A stretch of DNA of 64,000 bases. It comes from Myotis daubentonii (lineage: Eukaryota; Chordata; Mammalia; Chiroptera; Vespertilionidae). The notes beneath the pieces were generated by a model. The model had not been told where the DNA came from and did not search any database. It saw nothing but the letters and a program-made list of their open reading frames with translations. Within the stretch, counting starts at the first letter, position 1. Each line of letters opens with the position of its first letter. This document shows positions 44,713 through 55,229 of this stretch, in pieces. The stretch spans positions 67,291,754-67,355,753 of the forward strand of contig NC_081847.1 in assembly GCF_963259705.1 (NCBI RefSeq), read 5' to 3'. The translations under genes and the position numbers were made by a program.

Positions 44713-45190
44713 GCTGGACTCAATTGCTTAAAAAGATGAGTCTGCTGTACATAATTTGTCCTGCTCATGGTAGATGATAGACTCACTGTCCCTGCTATTG
44801 TTCAGTTCAACTGTGGCTGTGTATTTAGGCCATACTCACAATCTGACATGCGCACACACACACGTGTGTGCACATGCACACACATACATATGCATGCACA
44901 CACATGCATGCACATATATGTACATATACATATGATGCTCTGTTGATACAGTTGAATGCTCCTACTCTGCCCCCTGAAAGAACAGGAAGCCCCCAGCCAG
45001 CACAGAAAGGACAGAAGAAGTGAGTAGATACAGTCCAGTCAAGCATGAAATGATCATGAGGAAACCACAAGTACTATGAGGAGAAGGCCCAGGAACCATA
45101 GAGGAGATGCCCTTTCCCCACCCAAACTCCTCCTTCATTTTTTTAAAAAATGAATTTCTCTTGTTTAAGCCACCAAGTCTGTGGTTTTTG
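44713..45190. other. Intron with alternating CA/TG/TA tract
   Basis: 44846-44936 is a near-continuous alternating purine-pyrimidine tract. The rest is unique. Confidence 0.6.
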
Positions 45191-45405
45191 TTGATTTTTA
45201 ATATATTTTTATTGATTTCAGAGAGGAAGGGAGAGGGAGAGAGCTAGAAACATCAGTGATGATAGAGAATCATTGATTGGCTGCCTTCTGCACACCCCTA
45301 CTGTGGATCAAGCCCGCAACCCAGGCATGTGCCCCTGACCGAATTGAACCCGGGACCCTTCATTCCATAGGCCGATGCTCTATCCACCGAGCCAAACCAG
45401 CTAGG
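45191..45405 (-). repeat. Ves SINE
   Basis: Complement of Ves: 'tttttattgatttcagagag' tail, head 'tatccaccgagccaaaccag'. About 470 bp upstream of the exon. Confidence 0.9.
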
Positions 45406-45549
45406 TCTCTCTTTCACTTTTTTAGTCCTTCTCTCCTATCTCTTTGCAAAGGTAAATCTCTAGGCATTTGTCAAGTCTAACACTAAGCTTTTTTCTGCTT
45501 ATATTTTCCTATGTAGGACGGAATGAAATGATAGGATTGGTGCAATAGA

Positions 45550-45715
45550 AAGTCATGGCTTTTTGAGTCACTCAGCCCTGCTCAGGCTAGCTGTATGGCC
45601 TGGGCAAGCTCTCCTTTATAGGCCTCAGTTTTCTGATCTCTAAATGGGGTAACACACCTGCCCTTCATGTTAGTTATGAGAATTCAGTGAAATCTTGTAG
45701 GTCAAAGCATGTCAC
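45550..45715 (+). repeat. MIR SINE
   Basis: 'gcctgggcaagctctccttt' and 'tgatctctaaatggggtaac'. Confidence 0.8.
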
Positions 45716-45839
45716 CTGTGGCCTGCTGCTAAGAGGTATGTGATAATTGTTCATTTCCCACTCCACCCACTTTTAATATTTTAATTTGGCCGGTTTTGCC
45801 TGACCTAGGGCATTGGGCAGCTTTCTGAGCTTACCTCTC

Positions 45840-45876
45840 CCTTTTCTATTTCTAACCTTGTCTTTTCTCCTTCCAG
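45840..45876 (+). promoter_or_regulatory. Branch point, polypyrimidine tract and 3' splice site of the EEFSEC exon
   Basis: A CTAAC branch-point match has its A at 45855, 21 bases before the AG at 45875-45876. Between them is a T/C-rich tract ending TTCTCCTTCCAG. This is a strong, standard U2-type acceptor. Confidence 0.85.
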
Positions 45877-46084
45877 GGGCCCAGATCATTGATCTGATGA
45901 TGCTGGTCATTGATGTGACCAAGGGGATGCAGACCCAGTCAGCAGAATGCCTTGTGATTGGACAGATTGCCTGCCAGAAGCTGATTGTGGTGTTGAACAA
46001 GACGGACCTCTTGGCTGAAGGAAAGAAACAGGCAGCGATAGAGAAAATGACCAAGAAAATGCAGAAGACCCTGGAGAACACCAA
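45877..46084 (+). CDS. EEFSEC: EEFSEC internal exon (GTPase domain segment of selenocysteine-specific elongation factor)
   Basis: This exon encodes 68 complete codons plus split codons at both ends. The peptide starts AQIIDLMMLVIDVTKG and ends MTKKMQKTLENT, which I recognise as eEFSec. eEFSec is the GTPase that delivers selenocysteinyl-tRNA(Sec) to the ribosome at UGA codons through SECIS-binding protein 2. The segment lies just after the G3 (DxxGH) region, which must be in an upstream exon outside the window, and contains the G4 motif NKTD, which reads guanine. The first two bases complete a Gly codon and the last two (AA) begin a Lys codon, so the flanking introns are phase 1 and phase 2. 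The acceptor is a pyrimidine-rich tract ending CCTTCCAG and the donor is GTAGGT. Reading past the donor gives an immediate TAG, which supports the exon end. No frameshift or stop is present, so the exon looks functional. From its place in the protein it covers roughly residues 105-175; the exon number is not asserted. Confidence 0.95.
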
Positions 46085-46090
46085 GTAGGT
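46085..46090 (+). promoter_or_regulatory. 5' splice site (GTAGGT) of the EEFSEC exon
   Basis: GTAGGT follows ...ACC AA and leaves a phase-2 end. It matches the GTRAGT consensus at five of six positions, but the last exonic bases are CAA rather than CAG, so the site is moderate rather than strong. Confidence 0.8.
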
Positions 46091-46449
46091 TTGCCAATGA
46101 GAGGAAGGTTCACATACACAAGCAGGCTTCAGGGCACACATGGATTGGGAGGCAGCTGTTAACACCGGGTCCTGGTAAATGGGATATTGCCTGGCCCTTG
46201 CTTGCATGAAGGGTAAAGGCTAAGGTGCTATTGCAAGAGACCAAACAGTACAGAGGCATTAAGAAGCAGGAAATTGATTTTATAGGTAATTTCCTAACAT
46301 GAGCAGTGTGTGGTTTTGCTCTGCATGACATTTAGAGAAACTCAGGTTGCCTCCATCTTGCTGGCCCTCCACTGTAGGGTGTGTCCTTGTTCGTGTAGTC
46401 AAAGTGGGCACAGGCAGTGCTGTGTTCATGTTTGCAGTAAGGTCTAGTG

Positions 46450-46659
46450 CAGGGGTGGGCAAACTTTTTGACTCGAGGGCCACAATGGGTTCTTCAACTG
46501 GACCGGAGGGCCAGAACAAAAGCATGGATGGAGTGTTTGTGTGAACTAATATAGATTCAAAGTAAACATCATTACATAAAAGGGTGTGGTCTTTTTTTTA
46601 TTTTTATTCATTTCAAACGGGCCGGATCCAGCCTGCGGGCCATAGTTTGCCCATGGCTG
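46450..46659. mobile_element. Non-autonomous hAT element, 8-bp TSD
   Basis: Begins CAGGGGTGGGCAAAC and ends GTTTGCCCATGGCTG. TSD GTCTAGTG at 46442-46449 and 46660-46667. Same family as 53707-53909 (shared 'gtgtttgtgtgaactaatat'). Confidence 0.94.
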
Positions 46660-46667
46660 GTCTAGTG

Positions 46668-47080
46668 TGTAGGACCTGGACCTGGAAGGGGCATACCCTT
46701 CTCACTGAAATTCTGTTGCTGAGGACTCCATCCTACCTGCTCATTTAGCTAGGGACTGTACCCCCTCACTGTCTGTTTAGCTGCAACTGGAGATATGAAT
46801 TGAAGAGGAGATATGAGTTCTGGTGGATGACTAGATGTTTCTGTTAGAGGTTTATAAAATTGGATGGTTATACAGATGAATGGACCGGTGGACATTGCTG
46901 TGTTGGGGGTACTGTGAAAGTTCAGATGACAAAAGGACCTTTGTAGTATTTTGTGCTAAGGAATTTACAGTTTCATCTTATGGAAAGTAGGGAGTTAAAA
47001 AATTTTGAGCAGGAGACTGACTGAAAGAGGTTCCCCTCCTATGTAGAGATGGCTGGCTCTAGGTGAAAGGATGGCATGGC
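46668..47080. other. Unannotated intron
   Basis: No element recognised. Confidence 0.4.
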
Positions 47081-47104
47081 AAGGAGGATCTGGAGAGGAG
47101 AAAC

Positions 47105-47116
47105 CAAGATGGCGGC
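47105..47116 (+). promoter_or_regulatory. YY1-like site at HAL1 B 5' end
   Basis: CAAGATGGCGGC, same place as in copy A. Confidence 0.6.
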
Positions 47117-48211
47117 ATAGGTAAACACCAGAGATTGCTGCCTCACACAACCACTTCAGAAATACAGCTAAAAGACAACGGACATCATCCAGAACCACAG
47201 GAAGGCTGGCTGAGTGGAAATTCTACAACTAGAAGGAAAGAGAAAAGCACTGAGACTCAGAGGAGGTGCGGAAGTAAAGTGCAGAGGTACGGAGGCGCAC
47301 GCGGAAAGGGCTGGCAACTGAGGACGCAGTTGTCTTTTTCAATCGGGAGGGAGTCTCAAGCTCCCGATTTCTCTGAACTCCAGTTCCAGGTGAGTCTCTG
47401 GAGACCCAGACTCATAAGGGGAGAAACTGGACTGTCTGGCATCGGGCAGACCTCTAGGGCGGCTTTCTCTCAGAGGTGCTTGCAGCGATTACCGGGACAC
47501 TGAGATGCGGGGCCTCTTAGGGTAGGACTGGGGGGCATCCATAGCTACTTGCTCCGCCCTGTTGATCCCCTGAGACCCCGCCCCACCCAAGCTGTGCACA
47601 GAGGCTTTTGCAAATGAAAGGCCTGGCCCTTTGCACCCCGAAAATTACCTAACAAACTGCAACTGAATCAGAGAGACCCAGAACTTCCAAAAGAAGGTCG
47701 AAGGCCCCACAGCAGCTTGCATTGCTTCACAGCTGGGCCTCATCTGGGCACCTCCAAACCCCAAACAAAGAAGAGGAATCTCTCCATAGCTCCTGCTGGG
47801 TGGCCTCAGGTAGAGGCTAAATTAGCACCTCAGTAGAGATCCAAGAGCCAGTGTACCCAGTGGTCAGAGTGGGACTATCCAGATTACAACTCCTCAGATC
47901 CATAAGGGACACACTCAGGGGGCAGACTCAGTGAGCACCAAAGCCCCACTGAAGCAAGTCTTGCCCCAGAAGGGTGTCTCCAGCTCAGAAGTTCTCCCAC
48001 CGTAGACACAGCTGATTCTCACAGCCAATTGGCCTGGAGGCCAATTCCTCCCAGTGATACCTACAACAATCAAGGCTTAACTACAACAAGACTGTGCACA
48101 AAGCCCACAAAGGGGTGCACCAAGAGTGTCTACCTCAGGTAATTGGGGAGGCTGAGTCACTGGGCCCTATAGGACACCTAACACAGAAAGCCACTCTATC
48201 AACACAGGGAT

Positions 48212-49081
48212 GCATAAAAAATGTGAAGACAAAGAAACAGGTCACAAATGACAGAAATGGAGGAAAGCAAACTACTGGATATAGAGTTCAAAACCACACT
48301 TTTGAGGTTTTTCAAGAATTTTGTAGAAGCTGCTGATAAATTTAGTGAGACCCTCAAAAAATCTAGTGAGACCCTCGAGGTTATGAAAAAGGACCAACTA
48401 GAAATTAAGCATACACTGACTGAAATAAAGAATATTATACAGACTCCCAACAGCAGACCAGAGGATCGCAAGAATCAAGTCAAAGATTTGAAATACGAAG
48501 AAGCAAAAAACACCCAACTGGAAAAACAAAAAGAAAAAAGAATACAAAAATATGAAGATAGTGTGAGGAGCCTCTGGGACAGCTTCAAGCGTACCAACAT
48601 CCGAATTATAGGGGTGCCAGAAGAAGAGAGAGAGCAAGATATTGAAAACCTATTTGAAGAAATAATGACAGAAAACTTTCCCTACCTGGTGAAAGAAATA
48701 GACTTACAGGTCCAGGAAGCGCAGAGAACCCCAAACAAAAGGAATCCAAAGAGGACCACACCAAGACACATCATAATTAAAATGCCAAGGGCAAAAGACA
48801 AAGAGAGAATCTTAAAAGCAGCAAGAGAAAGATAGTCAGTTACTACAAGGGAGTACCCATATGATTGTCCGCTGATTTCTCAACAGAAACTATGCAGGCC
48901 AGAAGGGAGTGGCAAGAAATATTCAAAGTGATGAATAGCAAGAACCTACAACCAAGATTACCCAGCAAAGCTATCATTCAGAATTGAAGGTCAGATAAAG
49001 AGCTTCACAGATAAGGAAAAGCTAAAGGGGTTCATCACCACTAAACCAGTATTATATGAAATGCTGAAAGGTATCTTTTAA
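48212..49081 (+). pseudogene. HAL1 B ORF1-like gene, broken
   Basis: At the position of copy A's start, the ATG is followed at once by TGA. The next ATG (48248) opens 195 codons of coiled coil plus RRM that closely match copy A. They end in TAG at 48833-48835, at exactly the same codon as in A. Beyond it a one-base deletion and a five-base deletion (near 48842 and 48960) disturb then restore the C-terminal-domain frame, which ends at TAA 49079-49081. Confidence 0.87.
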
Positions 49082-49455
49082 GAACAGGAAGAAGAAAAAG
49101 GTAAAGATACAAATTATGAACAACAAATACACATCCATCAACAAGTGAATCTAAAAATCAAGTGAATAAATAATCTGATGAACAGAATAAACTGGTGAAT
49201 ATAATAGAATCAGAAGCATAGAAAGGGAGTGGACTGACTATTCTTGCGGGGGAGAGGCATGTGGGGGGGTGTGGGAAGAGACTGGACAAAAATTGTACAC
49301 CTATGGATGAGAACAGTGGGTGGTGGGGGTAAGGGCAGAGGATGGGGTGGGAATCGGGTGGAGAGGAGCTATGGGGGGGAAAAAAGAGGAACAATTGTAA
49401 TCATCTGAACAATAAAGATTTAATTTTTTTTTTTTTAAAAAAGGAGGATCTGGAG

Positions 49456-51055
49456 GCAACAGAGAGACAGATGTGGGGAGGTCATGGAGGTTTTTCCATG
49501 GAGAGAAGTGTAGCTCAGAATCAAGGTAGTGTAGGCAGGGGAGGGTGAACTAGGGAGATCCAGCAGATCTTGTCAGGCTATTGGCTCTGTCTACAGTCAG
49601 CACATTCTGATAGGAGAGGTCCATGCGGGAAGAAAGGTGACAGTGCTATTAGGCAGGGTGGGGGTGGGGTGGGAGGGGTGTGGAGACTATGTGACAGAAG
49701 CCATCTGGTTGCTCAGGTGGCCAAGGGAATGACTAATTCCAATGTGGTCGTGAAAAGGAGAAAACATCCTTGTTGAGCACACAGTGTTGGCCAATCTCAT
49801 TGTTTTATCAATTCCTCTCTTCTTCTCTGGTCCAGCACTTTTTGATCAATACTAAATAGTGGTCACCAGGAGACAGCAATGCTTCCTCTGTGCTATGCAG
49901 CCTGAGACAATGTCCTGCTACTTCCACCTCTCCTTCTCCTGCCTGTGGAGGGCAATCAAGTAGAGTGTTTTTGTTTCCCCATCATAAAGATTGATATGCC
50001 TTCCCATTTATGACTTTTTTTCCGATCCAACACCTGCAGTTCTCCCTCAGAATTCTCAAGTTGATTAAATTAAAGCTCCAGGCCTGTGAATGGGCCAAAC
50101 ATGTCATAAAAGATTTCCTAGCGCTGCCTTTTGTTAGCAAAATTCATCAATCCGATAAAATCGACACATTTAGATAAGTGTTGCATAAAAATTCAGACTT
50201 TGTTATTCCCAACGGAAGTGGATATGAGACTGTAAAAAGGGAGATAAAAAATTATATCTTCTTTTTAGTGAGTTATTTGATTCCCTACCATTTTATTTAC
50301 TTGTCAGAAAGGGGAGAACAGGTCCTTTGGACTTCTGCATAAAAACCTAGCACAATGTCAGCATCATTTGCTATATAAACAAGACCTTCTGGGATGGGCT
50401 TAGAGTATTTTTAAGGGTGAATTAATATTGATTATTTCGATTAATTAAATTAAGAAAATTCTCACTTGCATGCTTAAATTATATTCTATTTTAATTTATT
50501 GGTTGAATGTCAAATTGTGGACTTTATCACACATCCAGAGGAAATGATCTATCTGAGGGGCCTTGAAACTTGTCCTCTCCTCATTCAGCACCCAAAGGGC
50601 TAGGAGAGAAACTCAGATAAAGGAAAGGATTGATATCAAACCCTGATGTGATGTGAGTGAGCTCAATGGGCCTGTGGCCAGGTCAAGGTGAACCCTTTCC
50701 TAAGAAAACATTAGTTCTTACCTCTGTGCAACAGTGAATTTCTTTAAATCATTTAAAGTGATGATTTCCTTTTCTTATAGTCCCTTGTTGAGTAAATCCT
50801 TTGTAAATGCTGGTCCAAATGTAAAGAAATTTTCTATCATCAAGGGAAAAATTTGGGCTGGAGAACTACGTACTGTATGTATTAAATCCTGAAGTTTTAA
50901 AACATGAAACATTTTTTTTCCAATCCAAAGAGTAATTGAAAGAAAATTTGGAAAATAGAGAAAAGTGATTAAAAGAAAGAGGAGACCACCCAAAGATTTC
51001 TTTTCTCAAAATTGCTGCTGCTGACGTTTTTGTTTATTTCATTCCTATCTTTTCA
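49456..51055. other. Repeat-poor intron (1.6 kb), candidate regulatory block
   Basis: No mobile element recognised. 49990-50570 is AT-rich and holds an AGATAAG GATA-type word (50172-50178) and clustered TTAATTAAAT-type homeodomain words (50440-50460). This is suggestive only. Confidence 0.4.
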
Positions 51056-51289
51056 CTATGCATAGTATTGCCCCCCCTTTTAAATTTTAGTAAAATATAC
51101 ATAAATAATATTTAGTATTTTAACTGTTTGTAAATGTACAATTCAGTGGCATCAAATACATTCACAAAGCTGTGTACTTATCACAGTCTAAACCGAAAAC
51201 TTTTTCATGATTCCCAACATAAACAATAACTTCCCTTCTCTCGCCCCTCTCTAATCCTCCAATAACCTTTGTTCTGCTTTCTGTCTATA

Positions 51290-51507
51290 CTGGTAGACAC
51301 GAATCCATGCGCGAGTAGCTCACTGCCGCTTGCCTCAGCTGGCCACACCGCCCACTGCCGCTGGTAGCTCTTGGCCCCGCCCTCCTGTAGCTCTCTGCTG
51401 CTTTGTAGCTCGCTGACCCGCCCGCCTGGAGCTCTTTGCCACTTGTAGATCAGTCGTCACGTTATGGCATCCAGCTAATTTGCATATTACTCTATTATTA
51501 TATTAGA
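51290..51507 (-). mobile_element. Helitron fragment/short copy in L1
   Basis: The complement starts TCTAATATAATAATAGAGTA with 'atatgcaaattagctgg', the HeliBat 5' end. The interior is GC-rich repeats of 'gtagctcgctgcc' type. The other end reads CTGG rather than CTAG (one mismatch). Flanks A (51289) and T (51508), and L1 is continuous across. Confidence 0.82.
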
Positions 51508-52961
51508 TGAATTTGCTTATTCTAGATACCTTATATAAATGGAACCATACAATACTCGGCCTTCTGTGTTTGGCTTATTTCACTTACTATGATGCTTTTA
51601 AGATCCATTTATGTTGTTGCATGTGTCAGAATTTCATTTCTTTTAATAGGTGAATACTATTCTATTGTGTTCATATACCATATTTTATTTATTCATTCAT
51701 GTATTGATGGACTCTTGGGTTGTTTCCTCTTGGTTATTGTGGATAATGCTGCTATAAACACTGGTGTACAAATATCTATTTGAATATCTGCTATCAGTTC
51801 CTTTGGGTATATGCTCAGGAGTGGAATTGCTGGGTCACATGGTAATTCTGTTTAACTTTTTACAGAGCCACCAAACTGTTTCCCATTGTAGCTGCACCAT
51901 TTTCCATTCCCTTTAGCAATGCACAAGAGTTGCAGCTTCTCCACATCCTTGCCAACACTTATTTTTTTAAAAAAATAGTTATCCTAGTAGGTATAAAGTG
52001 GTATTTCATTGTGGTTTTGATTTGCAGTTCCCTAATGACTAATGATGTTGAGCATCTTTTCATGTTATTATTGCCCATTTATATGCTTTGGAGAGATATC
52101 TATTCAAGTCCTTTGCCCATTTTTTAATTGTGTTGTTGTTGAGTTGTAGTTCTTTATATATTCTGGATATTAATCCCTTGTCAGTTATATGATTTGCAAA
52201 TCATTCTATAGATTGTTTCTTCCATTCTATAGATTGTCTTGTCACTTCTTGATAATATCCTTTGATGCATGAAAGTTTTTAAATTTTGATGAAATACAAT
52301 TTATTTTTTCTTTTGTTGCCTGTGCTTTTGGCATTACATGAGATTGTTGCTAAATCCAATGTCATGAAGATTTTCTTCAGTTTTTTTCCTAAGAATTTTA
52401 TAGTGTTAGCTCTTAAGTTTATTTAGCTCTTTGATCCAGTTTTAGTTATATTTTTATATACAGTATTAGTTAAGAGCCCAACTTCATTATTTTGCATGTG
52501 GATGGACAGGTTTTCTGGCACTATTTGTTGAAAAGACTGCCCTTGCCCCCTTTACTCTCGTCAAAAGTCAATTACCATATGTGTTTGGGTTTATTTTGGA
52601 TTCTTTAATTTGTTTCATTGGTCTGTGTGTCTGTCTTTATGCCAGTACCACACTACTTTGTTTACTGCTTTGTAGTAAGTTTCAAAGTATGGAAGTTGAG
52701 TTGAGTCTTCCAACTTTATGCTTCTTTTTCAAGATTATTTTGGCTATTTGAGGTCCCTTGCAATTCCCATGTGAACTTGAGGATCTGCATTTCCATTTCT
52801 ACAAAAAACAGTTTTTACATTTTAATCATGATTGCACTGAATTTGTAGATTACTTTAGGTAGTATGAACATCTTAACAGCGTTAAATCTTCCAATCCATG
52901 AACACAGACACCTTTCCATTTAGTTAGATCTTCTTTAATTTCTTTCATTAATGTTTTATAA

Positions 52962-53282
52962 TCTCCTATATAATAAAAACCTAATATGCAAATTGATCAA
53001 ATGGCAGAACAACCAGTGGAACGACTGGTCGCTATGATGTGCACTGACCACCAGGGGGCAGACACTCAATGCAGGAGCTGCCCCCAGTCCTCAGGCCTCA
53101 GGCCAGTCAAGGCTGGTGCCAGTGGGGGCCCCCAATCGCCCCTCAGGCCGGTCAAGGCGGGAACCAGCAGGGAACCCGCCCTCCCCCGATTGCCCCACAG
53201 GTCACCCCACAGATTGGCCCTGATCACTGGCCAGGCCTTAGGGACCCTACCCATGCATGAATTTTGTGCATCAGGTTTCTAG
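52962..53282 (+). mobile_element. Helitron (HeliBat-type, 321 bp) in L1
   Basis: Starts TCTCCTATATAATAAAAACC and ends GGTTTCTAG. Flanks are A (52961) and T (53283). CTCF-like motif at 53048-53061. The second arm of the subterminal inverted repeat is mostly lost. Confidence 0.9.
53048..53061 (+). promoter_or_regulatory. CTCF-like motif in Helitron
   Basis: CCACCAGGGGGCAG is a very close match to the CTCF core consensus. No binding evidence from sequence alone. Confidence 0.5.
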
Positions 53283-53529
53283 TTTTTAGTATATAAGTCT
53301 TTCATGTCTTGGTTAGATTTATTTCTAAGTCTTTAATTCTTTAAGATGCTATTATAAATGAAATTGCATTCTTACTTTCCTTTTCAGATTGTTTTTGCTG
53401 GTGTATAGAAACACAACTGATTTTTACATGTTAATCTACTATCCTGCAATTTTGCTAAATTCAATTTTCCCCTTTTAACCACATATTGATAATCATGAGG
53501 TATTTATAGTTTTGATTTATGCTTTTATT

Positions 53530-54235
53530 AACATTTGATGTAGCAGTCACTGTTGTTGAATCTTTCAACTGGCTTCCGTTTTCTTTCTTATAAATAAATG
53601 ACCTTGGGGTGAACATCTTTGACCATCATTAAACTTTGTCCATGTTTTCAGTTTTTTCTTCATCAGAGGTTTGAGGTGTAAGATTGTTGGATCAAAGGGT
53701 ATAGACCAGCCGTGGGCAAACTCCGGCCTGTTTGAAACGAATAAAACTAAAAAAAAAAAAAAAAAAAGACAGTACCCTTTTATGTAATGATGTTTACTTT
53801 GAATTTATATTAGTTCACACAAACACTCCATCCATGCTTTTGTTCCGGCCCTCCAGTCCAGTTTAAGAACCCATTGTGGCCCTCGAGTCAAAAAGTTTGC
53901 CCACCCCTGGTATAGACCCTTTTAGAACTTTTTAATGTATATTGCCACATTCTTTCACAAAAGGTTTGTCCCCTTTCACACAGGTGTCAGCACATAACTT
54001 TGATTTATCATTTTAAAATATATTCCAAATTTAGTAGGATAGAAATGATACTTTCCTCTTGTTTTAACATGTGATTCTTTAATTACTGGTGAGATTGAAC
54101 GTGTTCCCTTAAGTACATTACACAGTCTGCTTTTGTGTATTTGAATTATGCCCATATATTTTGTGTATTTGCTTCTTGCAATTTTAATGCTTTCGTTTTT
54201 TGTGTTTGAGGTAGAATCTTAAGTGTATTATATAT
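53530..54235 (-). repeat. Old L1M 3' UTR (antisense) interrupted by hAT
   Basis: 'ggtgaacatctttgaccatc' and 'gttggatcaaagggta' are antisense L1M words. Interrupted by 53707-53909. Confidence 0.6.
53707..53909. mobile_element. Non-autonomous hAT element, 8-bp TSD
   Basis: Begins CAGCCGTGGGCAAAC and ends GTTTGCCCACCCCTG. TSD GTATAGAC at 53699-53706 and 53910-53917. Same family as 46450-46659 in the opposite orientation, with an A-run at about 53750. Confidence 0.94.
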
Positions 54236-54396
54236 TTTTTAATTTTTCAATTATAGTTTGCACTCAATATTATTTTTTATTAATTATGAGGTGTATAGCA
54301 TAGTGATTAGATATTCATATACTTTATAAAGTGTTCCCCCCGATACTTCCAGGACTCACATGGCACCATACATAGTCATTACAATATTATCTATAC

Positions 54397-55124
54397 CAGG
54401 GGTGGGCAACCCCTGGCACGCGTGCCAAACGTGGCACTCCAGTAACTTTTGCTGGCACGCAAAACCCTCTCATAATCTTCCATTTACAGTTTTTTTCTTA
54501 ATATCGACTTATTTATTTTTCAGATAAATTCAGTGTAGGTGCATCTTAGATAAATAAATAATTTTACATAACAAGTTATCTTAAAGACCATAGACATGGA
54601 TTGACGAGAGAGGGGAAGAGCAATTTCTATGCCTCTGCCTTAACTCTCCCTGCCTTTCTAGATCCGACCAGTGTTTTGGTTTCATCCACATATGCTGTGA
54701 ATCTTTGTTCCCAGTGATGAATTTTGTTAAGTCTCATAATAGGAGTAGCCTGACGGATGAAAGTAGTAGCTCATGCATATCTCTGAAGGTCACGAAATAT
54801 AAACCTGATGTAAAATGTGTCATCAGTGATGCAGCAGCAAAAGTCCCACTGATAATATCAAACGGAGTCATAAAGTTTTCTGTCGGACTATCAGTGTACA
54901 TGTATACATTAAAAAATAAATGTATTTTTCATCATCATATACTGTATTTTTGTCACTCGAATGAAATTTATTATTTCTTCAAGGTTCTTCACATACATAC
55001 ACCTTAAGAGATATCAAGTAGGCATAATATGTTCTCAAAAAATTAGGGTTGGCACACAGAAGAATTTTGAGTCAGAGATTTTGCTGGTTTTGGCACGCAT
55101 TCACAAAAAGGTTGCCCACCCCTG
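54397..55124 (+). mobile_element. hAT element (728 bp) with transposase remnant
   Basis: Begins CAGGGGTGGGCAACC and ends GGTTGCCCACCCCTG (perfect 15-bp TIRs). TSD ATCTATAC at 54389-54396 and 55125-55132. It contains the C-terminal piece of a hAT transposase, so it is a deletion derivative of an autonomous element. Confidence 0.94.
54672..54830 (+). pseudogene. hAT transposase C-terminal remnant
   Basis: The + strand reads in one frame LFPVMNFVKSHNRSSLTDES followed by LKVTKYKPDVK. This resembles the hATC dimerisation end of domesticated and mobile hAT transposases (pattern F.xMxxxKSxxRsxLTDExL...YxPDxxxL). Upstream catalytic sequence is absent and the frame then drifts into non-homologous codons. 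It is preserved because it lay near the right end of the parent transposon. Confidence 0.7.
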
Positions 55125-55229
55125 ATCTATACTAATAAAAGGATAATATGCTAATTAGACCAAACATCTTCCGGACATCCTTCCAGATGTCCTTCCAGAC
55201 AAAGCCATGGTGGTGGGGGCCAAGGAGAG

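Larger units (their letters stand above)
1..45876 (+). other. EEFSEC: EEFSEC intron upstream of the exon (partial)
   Basis: No other exon with recognisable protein homology and splice sites was found here, so this is read as one intron continuing beyond the left edge. Mammalian EEFSEC is known to have very large introns. It contains most of the repeats listed below. Confidence 0.8.
47096..49440 (+). mobile_element. Full-length HAL1 copy B
   Basis: Same structure as copy A. Perfect 15-bp TSD AAGGAGGATCTGGAG at 47081-47095 and 49441-49455. It contains roughly 95 bp of 5' UTR around 47665-47810 that copy A lacks. AATAAA at 49411-49416, then a T/A-rich tail. Independent insertion, not a local duplication, because target and flanks differ. 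Confidence 0.93.
51060..53485 (-). repeat. Long L1 (antisense: 3' UTR through ORF2 RT region)
   Basis: Continuous antisense L1 with landmarks 'ggtcacatggtaattctgtt', 'tttgatttgcagttcccta', 'atgccagtaccacactactt' and 'aatccatgaacacagacacc'. It carries Helitrons at 51290 and 52962; L1 resumes precisely after each. Confidence 0.9.

Noticed and set aside
46085..46090. Exon ending later, at AAGTAG|GTTTGC
   Set aside because: That would place a TAG stop in frame; GTAGGT one codon earlier keeps the eEFSec frame and is a better donor.
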